From HRBIN35 sp036741875 (GTDB lineage: Bacteria; Patescibacteriota; Minisyncoccia; UBA6257; HR35): DNA of 30,176 nucleotides. Made by a program: the position numbers and the translations under genes. A model generated the notes under the pieces. That model searched no databases. It saw only the letters and a list, made by a program, of their open reading frames with translations, and was not told where the DNA came from. The stretch is taken from positions 1 through 30,176 of the forward strand of contig DAINRM010000007.1 in the NCBI GenBank assembly GCA_036741875.1. The letters are read 5' to 3'. Within the stretch, counting starts at the first letter, position 1. The number at the start of each line of letters is the position of its first letter. Of this stretch, positions 23,904 through 30,176 are shown piece by piece.

Positions 23904-23909
23904 TATAAT
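23904..23909 (+). promoter_or_regulatory. Extended -10 promoter of tRNA-Gln
   Basis: TGTTATAAT is a full TGnTATAAT match, ending 24 bases before the tRNA. It suggests the tRNA has its own promoter in addition to readthrough from dnaX. Confidence 0.5.
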
Positions 23910-23933
23910 TTAATTAAGACTTTAAATAAAAAT

Positions 23934-24004
23934 TGGGGGGTGGTGTAATGGTAGCACAAGGGACTTTGGATCCCTTGGTCCTGGTTCGAATCCAGGCCCC
24001 CCAG
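23934..24004 (+). tRNA. tRNA-Gln (anticodon TTG)
   Basis: A complete cloverleaf: acceptor TGGGGGG/CCCCCCA, anticodon stem AGGGA/TCCCT with loop CTTTGGA (anticodon TTG), T stem CCTGG/CCAGG with loop TTCGAAT. The discriminator is G and CCA is not encoded. It abuts the rnhA stop codon on the opposite strand with no base between. Confidence 0.95.
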
Positions 24005-24433
24005 CTAAAAAAGTTTTTTATTTTCACCAAAAATTATTTTTTTAACTAAACTGTCCGCTCTTTTATTTTTTTCTCTTGGTATTAATCTAATTTCTATTTC
24101 TCCAAAATCAAATTTAAGATTCCAAAATTTCATAAAAAGTTTTTGTAAATTTTCTTCCAAAATTTTATATTCTCCTCTAAGTTGTTTACCTACAACTTCA
24201 CTATCTAAATTAATAATTACTTTTGTCTTCTTACTTCTTTCTTTTCCTAAAAGCTGTTTTAATTTTACCAAAGCAAAAATAACGGCTAAATATTCTGCTT
24301 CATTATTTGTTTTTTCACCAATCTCCTTAGCATACTCTTTAATTTTACCGTTTATATAAATAACAAAAGCTGCTGCAGCTTTACCAGGATTTCCTTTAGC
24401 ACCCCCATCTGTAAAAACAATTATTTCATTCAT
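24005..24433 (-). CDS. rnhA: Ribonuclease HI family protein
   Basis: The 142-aa protein has the RNase H fold signatures: FTDGGAKGNPGKAAAAFVI (first Asp), NNEAEYLAVIFAL (Glu), NLDSEVV (second Asp) and a late Asp in NKRADSL. These are the metal-binding residues that cut RNA in RNA-DNA hybrids. I chose the ATG at 24433, which overlaps the PGK stop by 8 bases, over a TTG at 24439. It ends in TAG exactly where tRNA-Gln ends on the other strand. Confidence 0.9.
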   Translation of the reverse strand: MNEIIVFTDGGAKGNPGKAAAAFVIYINGKIKEYAKEIGEKTNNEAEYLAVIFALVKLKQLLGKERSKKTKVIINLDSEVVGKQLRGEYKILEENLQKLFMKFWNLKFDFGEIEIRLIPREKNKRADSLVKKIIFGENKKLF

Positions 24434-25538
24434 TTTCAAAAATAGGTAGGGTTTCTTTTGCTAAATATTCTAACATAGCTCCTCCACCAGTACTTATATT
24501 TTTAAATTTTTTCAAAAGCTTCTTTTTTTCTAAAAAAGCAAGAGTATCCCCTCCACCAACTAAAATAAACTTTTCTTTAAAACTTATTAAAAATTTAATT
24601 AACTTAAAAGTTCCGCTTTCAAATCTTTTATCTTCAACAAAACCCAAGGGTCCATTCCAAATTATAGTTTTTGCCCTTTTTATTTCATCAAAAAATATTT
24701 TTAAACTTTCTTCACCTATATCATAAATTCTATCTTCCTTTTTAATTTCTCCTAAAAATCTATGAATAACTTTATTTTTATTTAAAACATAAAAATCGAA
24801 AGGGGTTAAAATATTAGGAGAATATATTCTTTTTACTCTATCTAAAATCTCTTCTTCAAAAAGTGAATTTCCTATTTCAAAACCTTTTGCTTTAAGATAA
24901 GTGTTAGCCAGTCCTCCGCCTAAAATTATTAAAACATTCTTTTTTAAAAATTTTTCAATTAAAGGGAGTTTAGTTGAAATTTTAGCACCACCTAATATTA
25001 ATACTCCAGATTTTTTTAATCTTTTGATGGTTTTGTTTAAGAGTTCTATTTCCTTTTGAAAGTTAATTCCGTAATAAGTTGGTAAAATTTTCGGCAAAAG
25101 ATAAACTGAAGTATGCTTTCTATGAGAGACAGAAAAGGCTTCATTTACAAAAACTTCACCAAGCTCTGATAACTTTTTAGCAAAATTTAAATCACCTTCT
25201 TTTTCTCCTTTAAAAAGCCTAATATTTTCTAAAAGACTAATTTTTTCTTTTGGTTCATAATTTAAATTTTTAAGAAAACCTATTTTTATTTTTAGAATTT
25301 TTTCAATAGAAGGTAGAATTTTTTTAAATGAGCCGTTTTCTCCGAGGTGACTTATTAAAATAACTCTTTTTGCTGGTTTTAAAAATTTCAAAGTTTCTTT
25401 AACTGATAATATTCTTGTTTTGTCTAAAATTTTTCCTTGATAAAAATCTACATTAAAATCAACTCTTAACAAAACCTTTTTATCTATTATTTTATCTTTA
25501 TTAAATCTTAAAAGTTCGGACTTATAAAGTTTAATCAT
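24426..25538 (-). CDS. pgk: Phosphoglycerate kinase
   Basis: The 370-aa protein is slightly short of the usual 390. It keeps LLRVDFNV, DKTRI, LLENIRLFKGE, VNEAFSVSHRKHTS, LGGAKISTK, LGGGLANTYL, WNGPLGFVE, GGGDTLAFLE and STGGGAMLEYL. It makes ATP and 3-phosphoglycerate from 1,3-bisphosphoglycerate. In the SHLGRP motif the arginine that contacts 3-PG (Arg65 in human PGK) is Glu67 (SHLGENG). The other 3-PG arginines remain. It is transcribed with rnhA, with which it overlaps, and divergently from the synthase pseudogene. Confidence 0.95.
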   Translation of the reverse strand: MIKLYKSELLRFNKDKIIDKKVLLRVDFNVDFYQGKILDKTRILSVKETLKFLKPAKRVILISHLGENGSFKKILPSIEKILKIKIGFLKNLNYEPKEKISLLENIRLFKGEKEGDLNFAKKLSELGEVFVNEAFSVSHRKHTSVYLLPKILPTYYGINFQKEIELLNKTIKRLKKSGVLILGGAKISTKLPLIEKFLKKNVLIILGGGLANTYLKAKGFEIGNSLFEEEILDRVKRIYSPNILTPFDFYVLNKNKVIHRFLGEIKKEDRIYDIGEESLKIFFDEIKRAKTIIWNGPLGFVEDKRFESGTFKLIKFLISFKEKFILVGGGDTLAFLEKKKLLKKFKNISTGGGAMLEYLAKETLPIFENE

Positions 25539-25600
25539 AAAATAAATTTTAAATTAAATTAGTTAAAATATAAGATTAAAATAGTGGTTTTCAATTTAAA

Positions 25601-26820
25601 ATGTTAAATTTTAAAGGAATTATTGATACCACTTTAAGAGAAGGACAACAATCTCCTCTTCTTTTTGATAGCTTTAAATATTTCTTTACTCTTGAAGAAA
25701 AGAAACAAATTTTAAGAGGACTATTGAAACTTGGTATAGAAATGATAGAATTTTTCTCTCTTATTGTAAGCCAAAAAGAACCTAATGATTTCATAAAAAT
25801 TAAAAAGTATCTAAGCTCCATTTCAAAGAAGAAGATTGTGTTTCTTTCTCATTGTCGCTGTCGCGAAGAAGATATTAAACTTTCTCTTTCATTTGGCTTT
25901 AATGGTTTAAATCTTTATATGGGTTTTTCAGATCATGCTCAAAAAGTTTATGGGAAAAATATAAAAGAGCTTATTCTTCAAGCTGAAAAATTAGTTTCAG
26001 ATATTAGAAAAAAATATCCCAAAATTTATTTAAGGTTTAGTGCTGAAGATGCTTTTCGAACGCCCGTAGAAAATATTTATCTGTTTATGATAAAGTTTAT
26101 AAATATGTTGACACCCTTGGTTTGCCTGATACTACAGGAATGGCTGTACCAGAAATAGTAAGAGAAAGATTAAAAAAATTAAGAAAGAGATATCCTAAAG
26201 TAAATTTTGAATGTCACTTTCACAATGATCGAGGTTTTGCTTTGATTAACACCTTAGAAGCGATTAAAAGCGGTTGTTAGTTTGCTGACGCTTCTATTTT
26301 AGGTTTAGGAGAAAGATCTGGAATTGCTTTTCTTACGGGTTTAGTTTTTAATCTTTATCATTTTAATAAAGATTTAATTAAAGGTTACAAAATAAATTTT
26401 TGCTATCCTTTAAATGTTTTAGTGGCTAGTTTTTTAAAAATTCAAGTTCCATTTACTAAACCGGTTTCTTTAACTAATCGAACACATATAGCAGGAGTTC
26501 ATCATTGTGCAATTTTAAAAGAAAAATTTCTTACGAAGAACAAGAATTAGAAAAATTTGGTGTTAATAAAACACAGCTTCTTTTAGGACCGCTTTCTGGT
26601 TGGCATTCAATTTATTATTATTTAAAAGAAATTGAGGGATATATAATTTCTGAAGAGTAAGCAAAGCTTATTACTCGAGAATTCAAAAAAAGAGTTAAAG
26701 ATTTTAAAAAACTAAAACCTCATGAGATTTTAAAAAACCTTTGTGCTAAATATTCCCTACCTAAAGTGAATATTCCGCGACATGAAAATAAAAGAAGGAT
26801 AGAAAATTTTTTAATTACCT
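25601..26820 (+). pseudogene. Decayed homocitrate/isopropylmalate synthase-like gene (HMGL-like family)
   Basis: Family motifs can be followed through three reading frames. Frame 1 (from ATG 25601) has IDTTLREGQQSP and RFSAEDAFRTP; a shift near 26078-26090 breaks it, and the frame then ends at a TAG (26156-26158). Frame 2 continues with YKYVDTLGLPDTTGMAVPEIV, ECHFHNDRGFALINTLEA (the HxH metal motif), a TAG at 26278-26280, then ASILGLGERSG and THIAGVHHCAIL. A second shift near 26520-26535 leads to SYEEQELEKFGVNKTQLLLG and GPLSGWHS, then a TAA at 26658-26660. The intact enzyme would condense acetyl-CoA with a 2-oxo acid. TAG and TAA end intact genes here, so recoding is unlikely. The right end is approximate, near the comM stop. 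Confidence 0.85.
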
Positions 26821-26821
26821 T

Positions 26822-28327
26822 TTATTCACTTTCTCTTACTCGGTATTGAACTGCTTCACTTAAAGAATCAATATCAATTTTTTCTTTACCTTCCCAATCC
26901 GCAATTGTTCTTGAAAGTTTTAAAATTTTATGTATTCCTCTTAAAGATAGGTTATATCTTTCAATAATCTTTTTTAAAAATTCTTCTTCTTTAAATCCTA
27001 AAGGAATATATTCTTTTATTTTATGGTGAGGAATTTCGCTATTATATTTAAAATTTTCATTTCTATATCTAAATTCAATTCTTTCTTTTACTTCTAAAAT
27101 TTTTTCTTTTATTTTTTTAAAATCAAAATTCTTTTCCTGAAAAACTTCTTCGCTTTCTAAACGCGGTACATTTAAATTAATATCTATTCTGTCAAGAAGA
27201 GGACCTGAAATTTTCTTTTGATATCTTCTAATTTCAGAAAGAGTACACTTACATTCTACTTTTTCATCGCCGTAAAATCCGCATGGACAAGGATTATAAG
27301 CGCCGACGAATAAAAATTTTGCTGGATATTTAACGCTTCTTTTTGCACGAGCTACAGTTATTTCTCCTGTTTCCAAGGGTTCTCTTATTCCTTCTAAAAC
27401 ATCTCTTCTAAATTCTGGAAGTTCATCAAAAAATAAAACCCCTCGATGGGCTAAAGTAACTTCTCCTGGTTTAGCATCTTTTCCTCCACCTAAAATTGAA
27501 GAAACAGAACTTGTATGATGGGGTGCTCTAAAAGGAGGAATTTTCATAAGAGAATCTTCTAAAAGTCCTAATGAGCTATAAATACTGGAAATTTCTAAGC
27601 TTTCTTCATAATTAAGAGACGGTAAAAAGTAAACTAGAGATTTAGCAATTAAACTTTTTCCTGTTCCCGGTGGTCCGTAGAGTAAAAGATTATGCCTTCC
27701 TAGGGAAGCAATAACTATTCCTCTAAGTAGGTAATCGCTTATAATTGGTAAGGGAAAATTATAGTCTTCTTTTAAATTTATTTCTTCATAAGGCAAGGGG
27801 TTAAAATCTTTTTCATTTTCTAAATAAGCTATAACTTCTTCTAAATTTTTAAAAGCATAAACTTTAATTTCTTTAAAAAAGTTAGCTTCATTTTTATTAT
27901 CATAGGGAATAATAAGTTTTTTAAAGCCTTTTTTTATTGAAAACAAAGCGATAGGTAAAATACCCCTTACCTTTCTTAAACTTCCATCAAGTCCTAATTC
28001 TCCAACAAAAATTGCATCTTGAGGTAAATTTTTTATTTGTCCAGTGAGAAAAAGAAAGGCTAAAGCAATAGGTAAATCAAGAAGCGTGCCCTCTTTTTTA
28101 ATATCTGCTGGAGCTAAATTGACGACGATTTTTTTAAAAAATTTACTAGGAGGCTTAGCACCTATTTTTTTAAGAGCGATATTAATTCTTTCTTTAGCTT
28201 CGTTAATAGCAGAATCAGGAAGTCCAACAATTTGAAAACTTGAAAGTCCGGAAGAAAAACCTATTTCAATATCAATAATTTCTGGAAAAATGCCAGATAA
28301 AGTAGCACCCTTTACTTTAACTATCAT
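26822..28327 (-). CDS. comM: YifB/ComM family Mg-chelatase-like ATPase
   Basis: The 501-aa protein has a Lon-like N-terminal domain (about 1-170, with SSFQIVGLPDSAINEAKERI and KKEGTLLDLPIALAFL), Walker A GPPGTGKS at 218-225, Walker B VLFFDELPEF, a zinc site NPCPCGFYGD...CKC, and the C-terminal domain ending in YRVRESE. ComM is a hexameric helicase that extends branch migration during natural transformation in Vibrio. It overlaps recA by 4 bases (ATGA), which puts two recombination proteins on one transcript and hints at DNA uptake in this lineage. Confidence 0.95.
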   Translation of the reverse strand: MIVKVKGATLSGIFPEIIDIEIGFSSGLSSFQIVGLPDSAINEAKERINIALKKIGAKPPSKFFKKIVVNLAPADIKKEGTLLDLPIALAFLFLTGQIKNLPQDAIFVGELGLDGSLRKVRGILPIALFSIKKGFKKLIIPYDNKNEANFFKEIKVYAFKNLEEVIAYLENEKDFNPLPYEEINLKEDYNFPLPIISDYLLRGIVIASLGRHNLLLYGPPGTGKSLIAKSLVYFLPSLNYEESLEISSIYSSLGLLEDSLMKIPPFRAPHHTSSVSSILGGGKDAKPGEVTLAHRGVLFFDELPEFRRDVLEGIREPLETGEITVARAKRSVKYPAKFLFVGAYNPCPCGFYGDEKVECKCTLSEIRRYQKKISGPLLDRIDINLNVPRLESEEVFQEKNFDFKKIKEKILEVKERIEFRYRNENFKYNSEIPHHKIKEYIPLGFKEEEFLKKIIERYNLSLRGIHKILKLSRTIADWEGKEKIDIDSLSEAVQYRVRESE

Positions 28328-29322
28328 TCTTCACTTTTAACCTTACTTAAAATTTTTTGCCAAATCTCTTTAGCTTTATCTTTATTTTCTTTCAAATATT
28401 CCCGTGCGGATTGATAACTTCCTCCTAATTTTTCTCTTTCAAAATAAAAGGAGTTTCCTTCTTTAGTGATAACTCCATATTTAAAACCTAAATTTATAAG
28501 ATCTGCTTCGTAAGAAATTCCTTCATTATAATAAATTTCTATTTCTGCTGATTTGAATGGTGGAGCTACTTTATTTTTAACTATTCTGGCTTTTATTTTA
28601 ACTCCTATTACTTCATCACCTTTTTCTATTTGGCCAACTTTTTTAAGTTCGATTCTTACCGAAGCATAAAACTTTAAAGCTTTACCTCCGGTTGTAGTTT
28701 CTTGACCTGGAATCATACCTCCAATCATGGCTCTGGTTTGATTAATAAAAATTAAAACAGTTCTTGTTTTAGAAACAATTCCTGTTAATTTTCTTAAAGC
28801 TTGGGACATAAGTCTTGCTTGAAGACCAATATATTGATCACCTATTTCACCTTCAAGTTCTGCTTTTGGTACTAAAGCAGCAACAGAATCAACGATAATT
28901 ACATCAAAAAGCTCTGATTTAACTAATTTTTCAACAATATTAAGAGCATCTTCTCCACTATCAGGTTGTGATAAAACCAATTTTTCTACATTAACCCCTA
29001 TTCTTTTTGCATATTCTGGATCTAAAGCATGTTCAGTATCAATAAAAGCAACATTTCCTCCTTCTTTTTGTGCTTGAGCAGCTACTGAAAGAGCTATAGT
29101 TGTTTTTCCAGAAGATTCAGGTCCATAAATTTCTATAATTCTTCCTCTTGGAAGTCCTCCTATTCCTAAGGCTAAATCAAGAGAGGGAGAACCCGTAGAA
29201 ATAACATCAACATCAACCTTAGGTGTTTCTTCTAAGGTCATAACACTTCCTTCGCCAAATTCTCTTTTTAATTCTTCTAAAAGTTTTTTTATTTCACTTT
29301 TTTCTTCTTTTGATTTTTTCAT
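28324..29322 (-). CDS. recA: Recombinase RecA
   Basis: The 332-aa protein has Walker A GPESSGKT (67-74), IIEIYGPES before it, VDSVAALVPKAELEGEIGD, and the L2 loop region NQTRAMIGGMIPGQETTTGGKALKFYASVR. It catalyses strand exchange and repair. The L2 loop reads GGMIPGQE where E. coli has GVMFGNPE, a moderate deviation. I chose the ATG at 29322, which overlaps the upstream stop as ATGA, over a TTG 48 bases earlier. The acidic C-terminal tail of E. coli RecA is absent. Confidence 0.97.
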   Translation of the reverse strand: MKKSKEEKSEIKKLLEELKREFGEGSVMTLEETPKVDVDVISTGSPSLDLALGIGGLPRGRIIEIYGPESSGKTTIALSVAAQAQKEGGNVAFIDTEHALDPEYAKRIGVNVEKLVLSQPDSGEDALNIVEKLVKSELFDVIIVDSVAALVPKAELEGEIGDQYIGLQARLMSQALRKLTGIVSKTRTVLIFINQTRAMIGGMIPGQETTTGGKALKFYASVRIELKKVGQIEKGDEVIGVKIKARIVKNKVAPPFKSAEIEIYYNEGISYEADLINLGFKYGVITKEGNSFYFEREKLGGSYQSAREYLKENKDKAKEIWQKILSKVKSEE

Positions 29323-29636
29323 TTTTTTATATAAAAAACTTTTATCTCTGTTTCTCTTTCTTGACCCCAAAATTTTACTCCTTTTATTATAAACTTATTT
29401 ATTCCTTCTTTCAAATAAAAATCTTTCTCAAAATAATTTTTACTTTTTTTGGGTATAAAAACGCCGTTTATATAAACATCGGCTCGTGGATCAATAAATC
29501 CTTTAATTTTTATGCTTGGTGAAAAGGTTTTGTAATTTTCAGGAGGAAAAATAATATTAATTTTTGGTGGTAAAACAAGATCAAGATAAAGATAGGAGTT
29601 ATAAAGAAAAAGAGCTAAAAGAATATAAATTATCAT
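29319..29636 (-). CDS. Small membrane-anchored protein with an Ig-like domain
   Basis: The 105-aa protein has an N-terminal hydrophobic helix (about 2-22) and one beta-rich domain. It reads PPENYKTFSPSIKIKGFIDP, then ADVYINGVFIP, FYLKEGINKFIIKG and ETEIKVFYIKK. This is the pattern of bacterial Ig-like or glucodextranase-B-like domains (P..g......v.v.G..dp...v.vNG.......g.F...v.L.eG.N.i...a). It is probably outside the membrane. It leads the recA-comM transcript, overlapping recA by 4 bases. No specific function can be given. Confidence 0.65.
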   Translation of the reverse strand: MIIYILLALFLYNSYLYLDLVLPPKINIIFPPENYKTFSPSIKIKGFIDPRADVYINGVFIPKKSKNYFEKDFYLKEGINKFIIKGVKFWGQERETEIKVFYIKK

Positions 29637-29656
29637 CTTTAAATTAAATTTTATTG

Positions 29657-29662
29657 TAAAAT
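29657..29662 (+). promoter_or_regulatory. Candidate -10 element of the tRNA-Gly/Val/Pro cluster
   Basis: TTGTAAAATTT, the same TAAAAT form as before the sigma-like gene. Transcription would start about 5 bases before tRNA-Gly. Confidence 0.4.
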
Positions 29663-29666
29663 TTAA

Positions 29667-29672
29667 ATTATA
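29667..29672 (-). promoter_or_regulatory. Candidate -10 element of the Ig-like/recA/comM operon
   Basis: TATAAT on the minus strand, predicting a start near 29660 and a leader of about 24 bases. It lies next to the tRNA promoter on the other strand, so the two units diverge from one very short region. I see no LexA-like site. Confidence 0.4.
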
Positions 29673-29673
29673 A

Positions 29674-29745
29674 GCGGCGGTAGTTCAGCGGTAGAACGCC
29701 GGCTTGCCATGCCGGAGGTCGCGGGTTCAAATCCCGTCCGCCGCT
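29674..29745 (+). tRNA. tRNA-Gly (anticodon GCC)
   Basis: Acceptor GCGGCGG/CCGCCGC with discriminator T, anticodon stem CCGGC/GCCGG with loop TTGCCAT (anticodon GCC), T arm CGGG-TTCAAAT-CCCG. No CCA is encoded. Confidence 0.96.
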
Positions 29746-29753
29746 CTTTTAAG

Positions 29754-29825
29754 GGGCGGGTAGCTCAGTGGCAGAGCGTCTCGCTTACAACGAGAAGGTC
29801 AGAGGTTCGATTCCTCTCCCGCCCA
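29754..29825 (+). tRNA. tRNA-Val (anticodon TAC)
   Basis: Acceptor GGGCGGG/CCCGCCC with discriminator A, anticodon stem TCTCG/CGAGA with loop CTTACAA (anticodon TAC), T arm AGAGG-TTCGATT-CCTCT. It lies 8 bases after tRNA-Gly; CCA is not encoded. Confidence 0.96.
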
Positions 29826-29832
29826 CAAAAAG

Positions 29833-29905
29833 CGGGGTGTAGCGCAACGGTTAGCGCGCTGGCATGGGGTGCCAGAGGTTGCGGGTTCGAATCCCGCCAC
29901 CCCGA
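29833..29905 (+). tRNA. tRNA-Pro (anticodon GGG)
   Basis: Acceptor CGGGGTG/CACCCCG with discriminator A, anticodon stem CTGGC/GCCAG with loop ATGGGGT (anticodon GGG), T arm GCGGG-TTCGAAT-CCCGC. It lies 7 bases after tRNA-Val and 7 bases before the next start codon. CCA is not encoded. Confidence 0.95.
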
Positions 29906-29912
29906 AAAAAAT

Positions 29913-30164
29913 ATGATAAACGAAAAAAAGCCTTTCAAAAGAGAAAGAATAGAAAGAAGAGAAGAATGGTTTGAAAAATTGAAAGCTCGTTTAAGAGAAG
30001 CTTTTGAAAAAGTTTTTAAAGAAATTGAAAATGCTCTATTTTCCCCAACCCCTACTAATCCAACTAGAAGGAGATTGGTTTGGGGATTAGCGGCTTTATT
30101 CCTTTTAAGTGCTTACCGAGTTTTAATAACCTTTTTCTTAATGTATAATGAAAATTTTCGCTGA
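29913..30164 (+). CDS. Small membrane protein of unknown function
   Basis: The ATG at 29913 gives 83 aa: a charged, probably helical N-terminal half (KRERIERREEWFEKLKARL to FKEIENALF), a PTPTNPTRRR linker and one membrane helix near the C-terminus (about 57-78, LVWGLAALFLLSAYRVLITFFL). The frame is open much further upstream, but that part is translated tRNA and is not protein. It begins 7 bases after tRNA-Pro, so it is probably expressed from the tRNA transcript. It overlaps the next gene by 17 bases. I do not recognise a family. Confidence 0.65.
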   Translation: MINEKKPFKRERIERREEWFEKLKARLREAFEKVFKEIENALFSPTPTNPTRRRLVWGLAALFLLSAYRVLITFFLMYNENFR

Positions 30165-30176
30165 CTTACATCTTCA
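30148..30176 (+). CDS. Start of a PHP-domain protein (partial, runs off the right edge)
   Basis: Only nine codons are visible: MKIFADLHL. This matches the metal-binding start of PHP-domain proteins (M-K-x-x-A-D-L-H-x-H), for example the endonuclease Q family. The overlap of 17 bases with the small membrane protein gene fits the compact style of the window. The call rests on very little sequence. Confidence 0.45.

Noticed and set aside
24005..24020. A-run/T-run inverted repeat as a terminator for tRNA-Gln
   Set aside because: The six A-T pairs around a single G cannot form a stable hairpin, and the bases are the end of rnhA.
26278..26280. In-frame TAG in the synthase-like gene as possible stop-codon recoding
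   Set aside because: TAG ends intact genes here (rny, rnhA), TGA and TAA also end intact genes, and the gene has two frameshifts besides, so decay is the simpler reading.
29323..29370. TTG start adding 16 residues to RecA
   Set aside because: The extension would overlap the upstream gene by 52 bases and lacks RecA homology; the ATG at 29322 overlaps the upstream stop by four bases as other pairs do.
29709..29912. Open frame running through three tRNA genes ahead of the small membrane protein
   Set aside because: The peptide (PEVAGSNPVRR, RSEVRFLSRP, GFESRHP) is the well-known false translation of conserved tRNA T arms; the real gene starts at the ATG at 29913.
1..30176. CRISPR array, insertion sequence or prophage
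   Set aside because: I saw no spaced direct repeats, no transposase or integrase, and no terminal inverted repeats. The fibre-like gene at the left edge is not accompanied by other phage genes.

Overview
The window is AT-rich, gene-dense bacterial DNA. It looks like a streamlined member of the Patescibacteria (CPR), most likely Parcubacteria-like. The signs are short versions of core proteins (a UvrC with no helix-hairpin-helix end, a HrcA of about 205 aa, a gamma-length DnaX), tail-fibre-like surface protein repeats, a tethered family 5 solute-binding protein without a transporter, and start codons with an A-rich context instead of a Shine-Dalgarno sequence. Many genes overlap by 1 to 14 bases. 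TGA, TAA and TAG all act as stops. The taxonomic placement is inference; no 16S gene is present.

Layout. Positions 1-7630 (minus strand) read, in transcription order: an iPGM-like protein, UvrC, SecG, a tethered solute-binding protein, a PilM/GspL-like membrane protein, ribosomal protein bL28, an M50 site-2 protease, a cupredoxin-like membrane protein, and a surface protein that runs off the left edge. Positions 7724-10579 (plus) hold RNase Y, HU and DNA polymerase III delta. Positions 10542-15237 (minus) are a heat-shock operon, hsp20-hrcA-grpE-dnaK-dnaJ-rpsT, with a recognisable CIRCE operator over its promoter. A 59-aa membrane protein with its own promoter and a clear terminator follows at 15404-15583.

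Positions 15678-23892 (plus) form a tightly packed operon: a sigma region 4/HARE-HTH protein, a membrane protein, a VirD4/TraG-like ATPase with a zinc ribbon, EF-P, DnaG, RpoD and DnaX, then tRNA-Gln. After it come RNase HI and PGK (minus), a decayed homocitrate/isopropylmalate synthase-like pseudogene (plus), ComM, RecA and an Ig-like membrane protein (minus). A tRNA-Gly/Val/Pro cluster leads into a small membrane protein and the start of a PHP-domain protein at the right edge.

The most interesting observations are these. The iPGM-like protein keeps its metal ligands, but its nucleophile serine is cysteine and most 3-phosphoglycerate-binding residues are gone; PGK in the same window has also lost one 3-PG-binding arginine. 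A sigma region 4 domain without region 2 is fused to HARE-HTH and encoded in the same operon as RpoD. An uncharacterised membrane protein and DNA-pump-like ATPase pair sits inside a replication/transcription operon. A short GGTCG element recurs 17-24 bases before the start codons of four genes that have their own promoters. Apart from the synthase pseudogene, every gene lying wholly inside the window looks intact.
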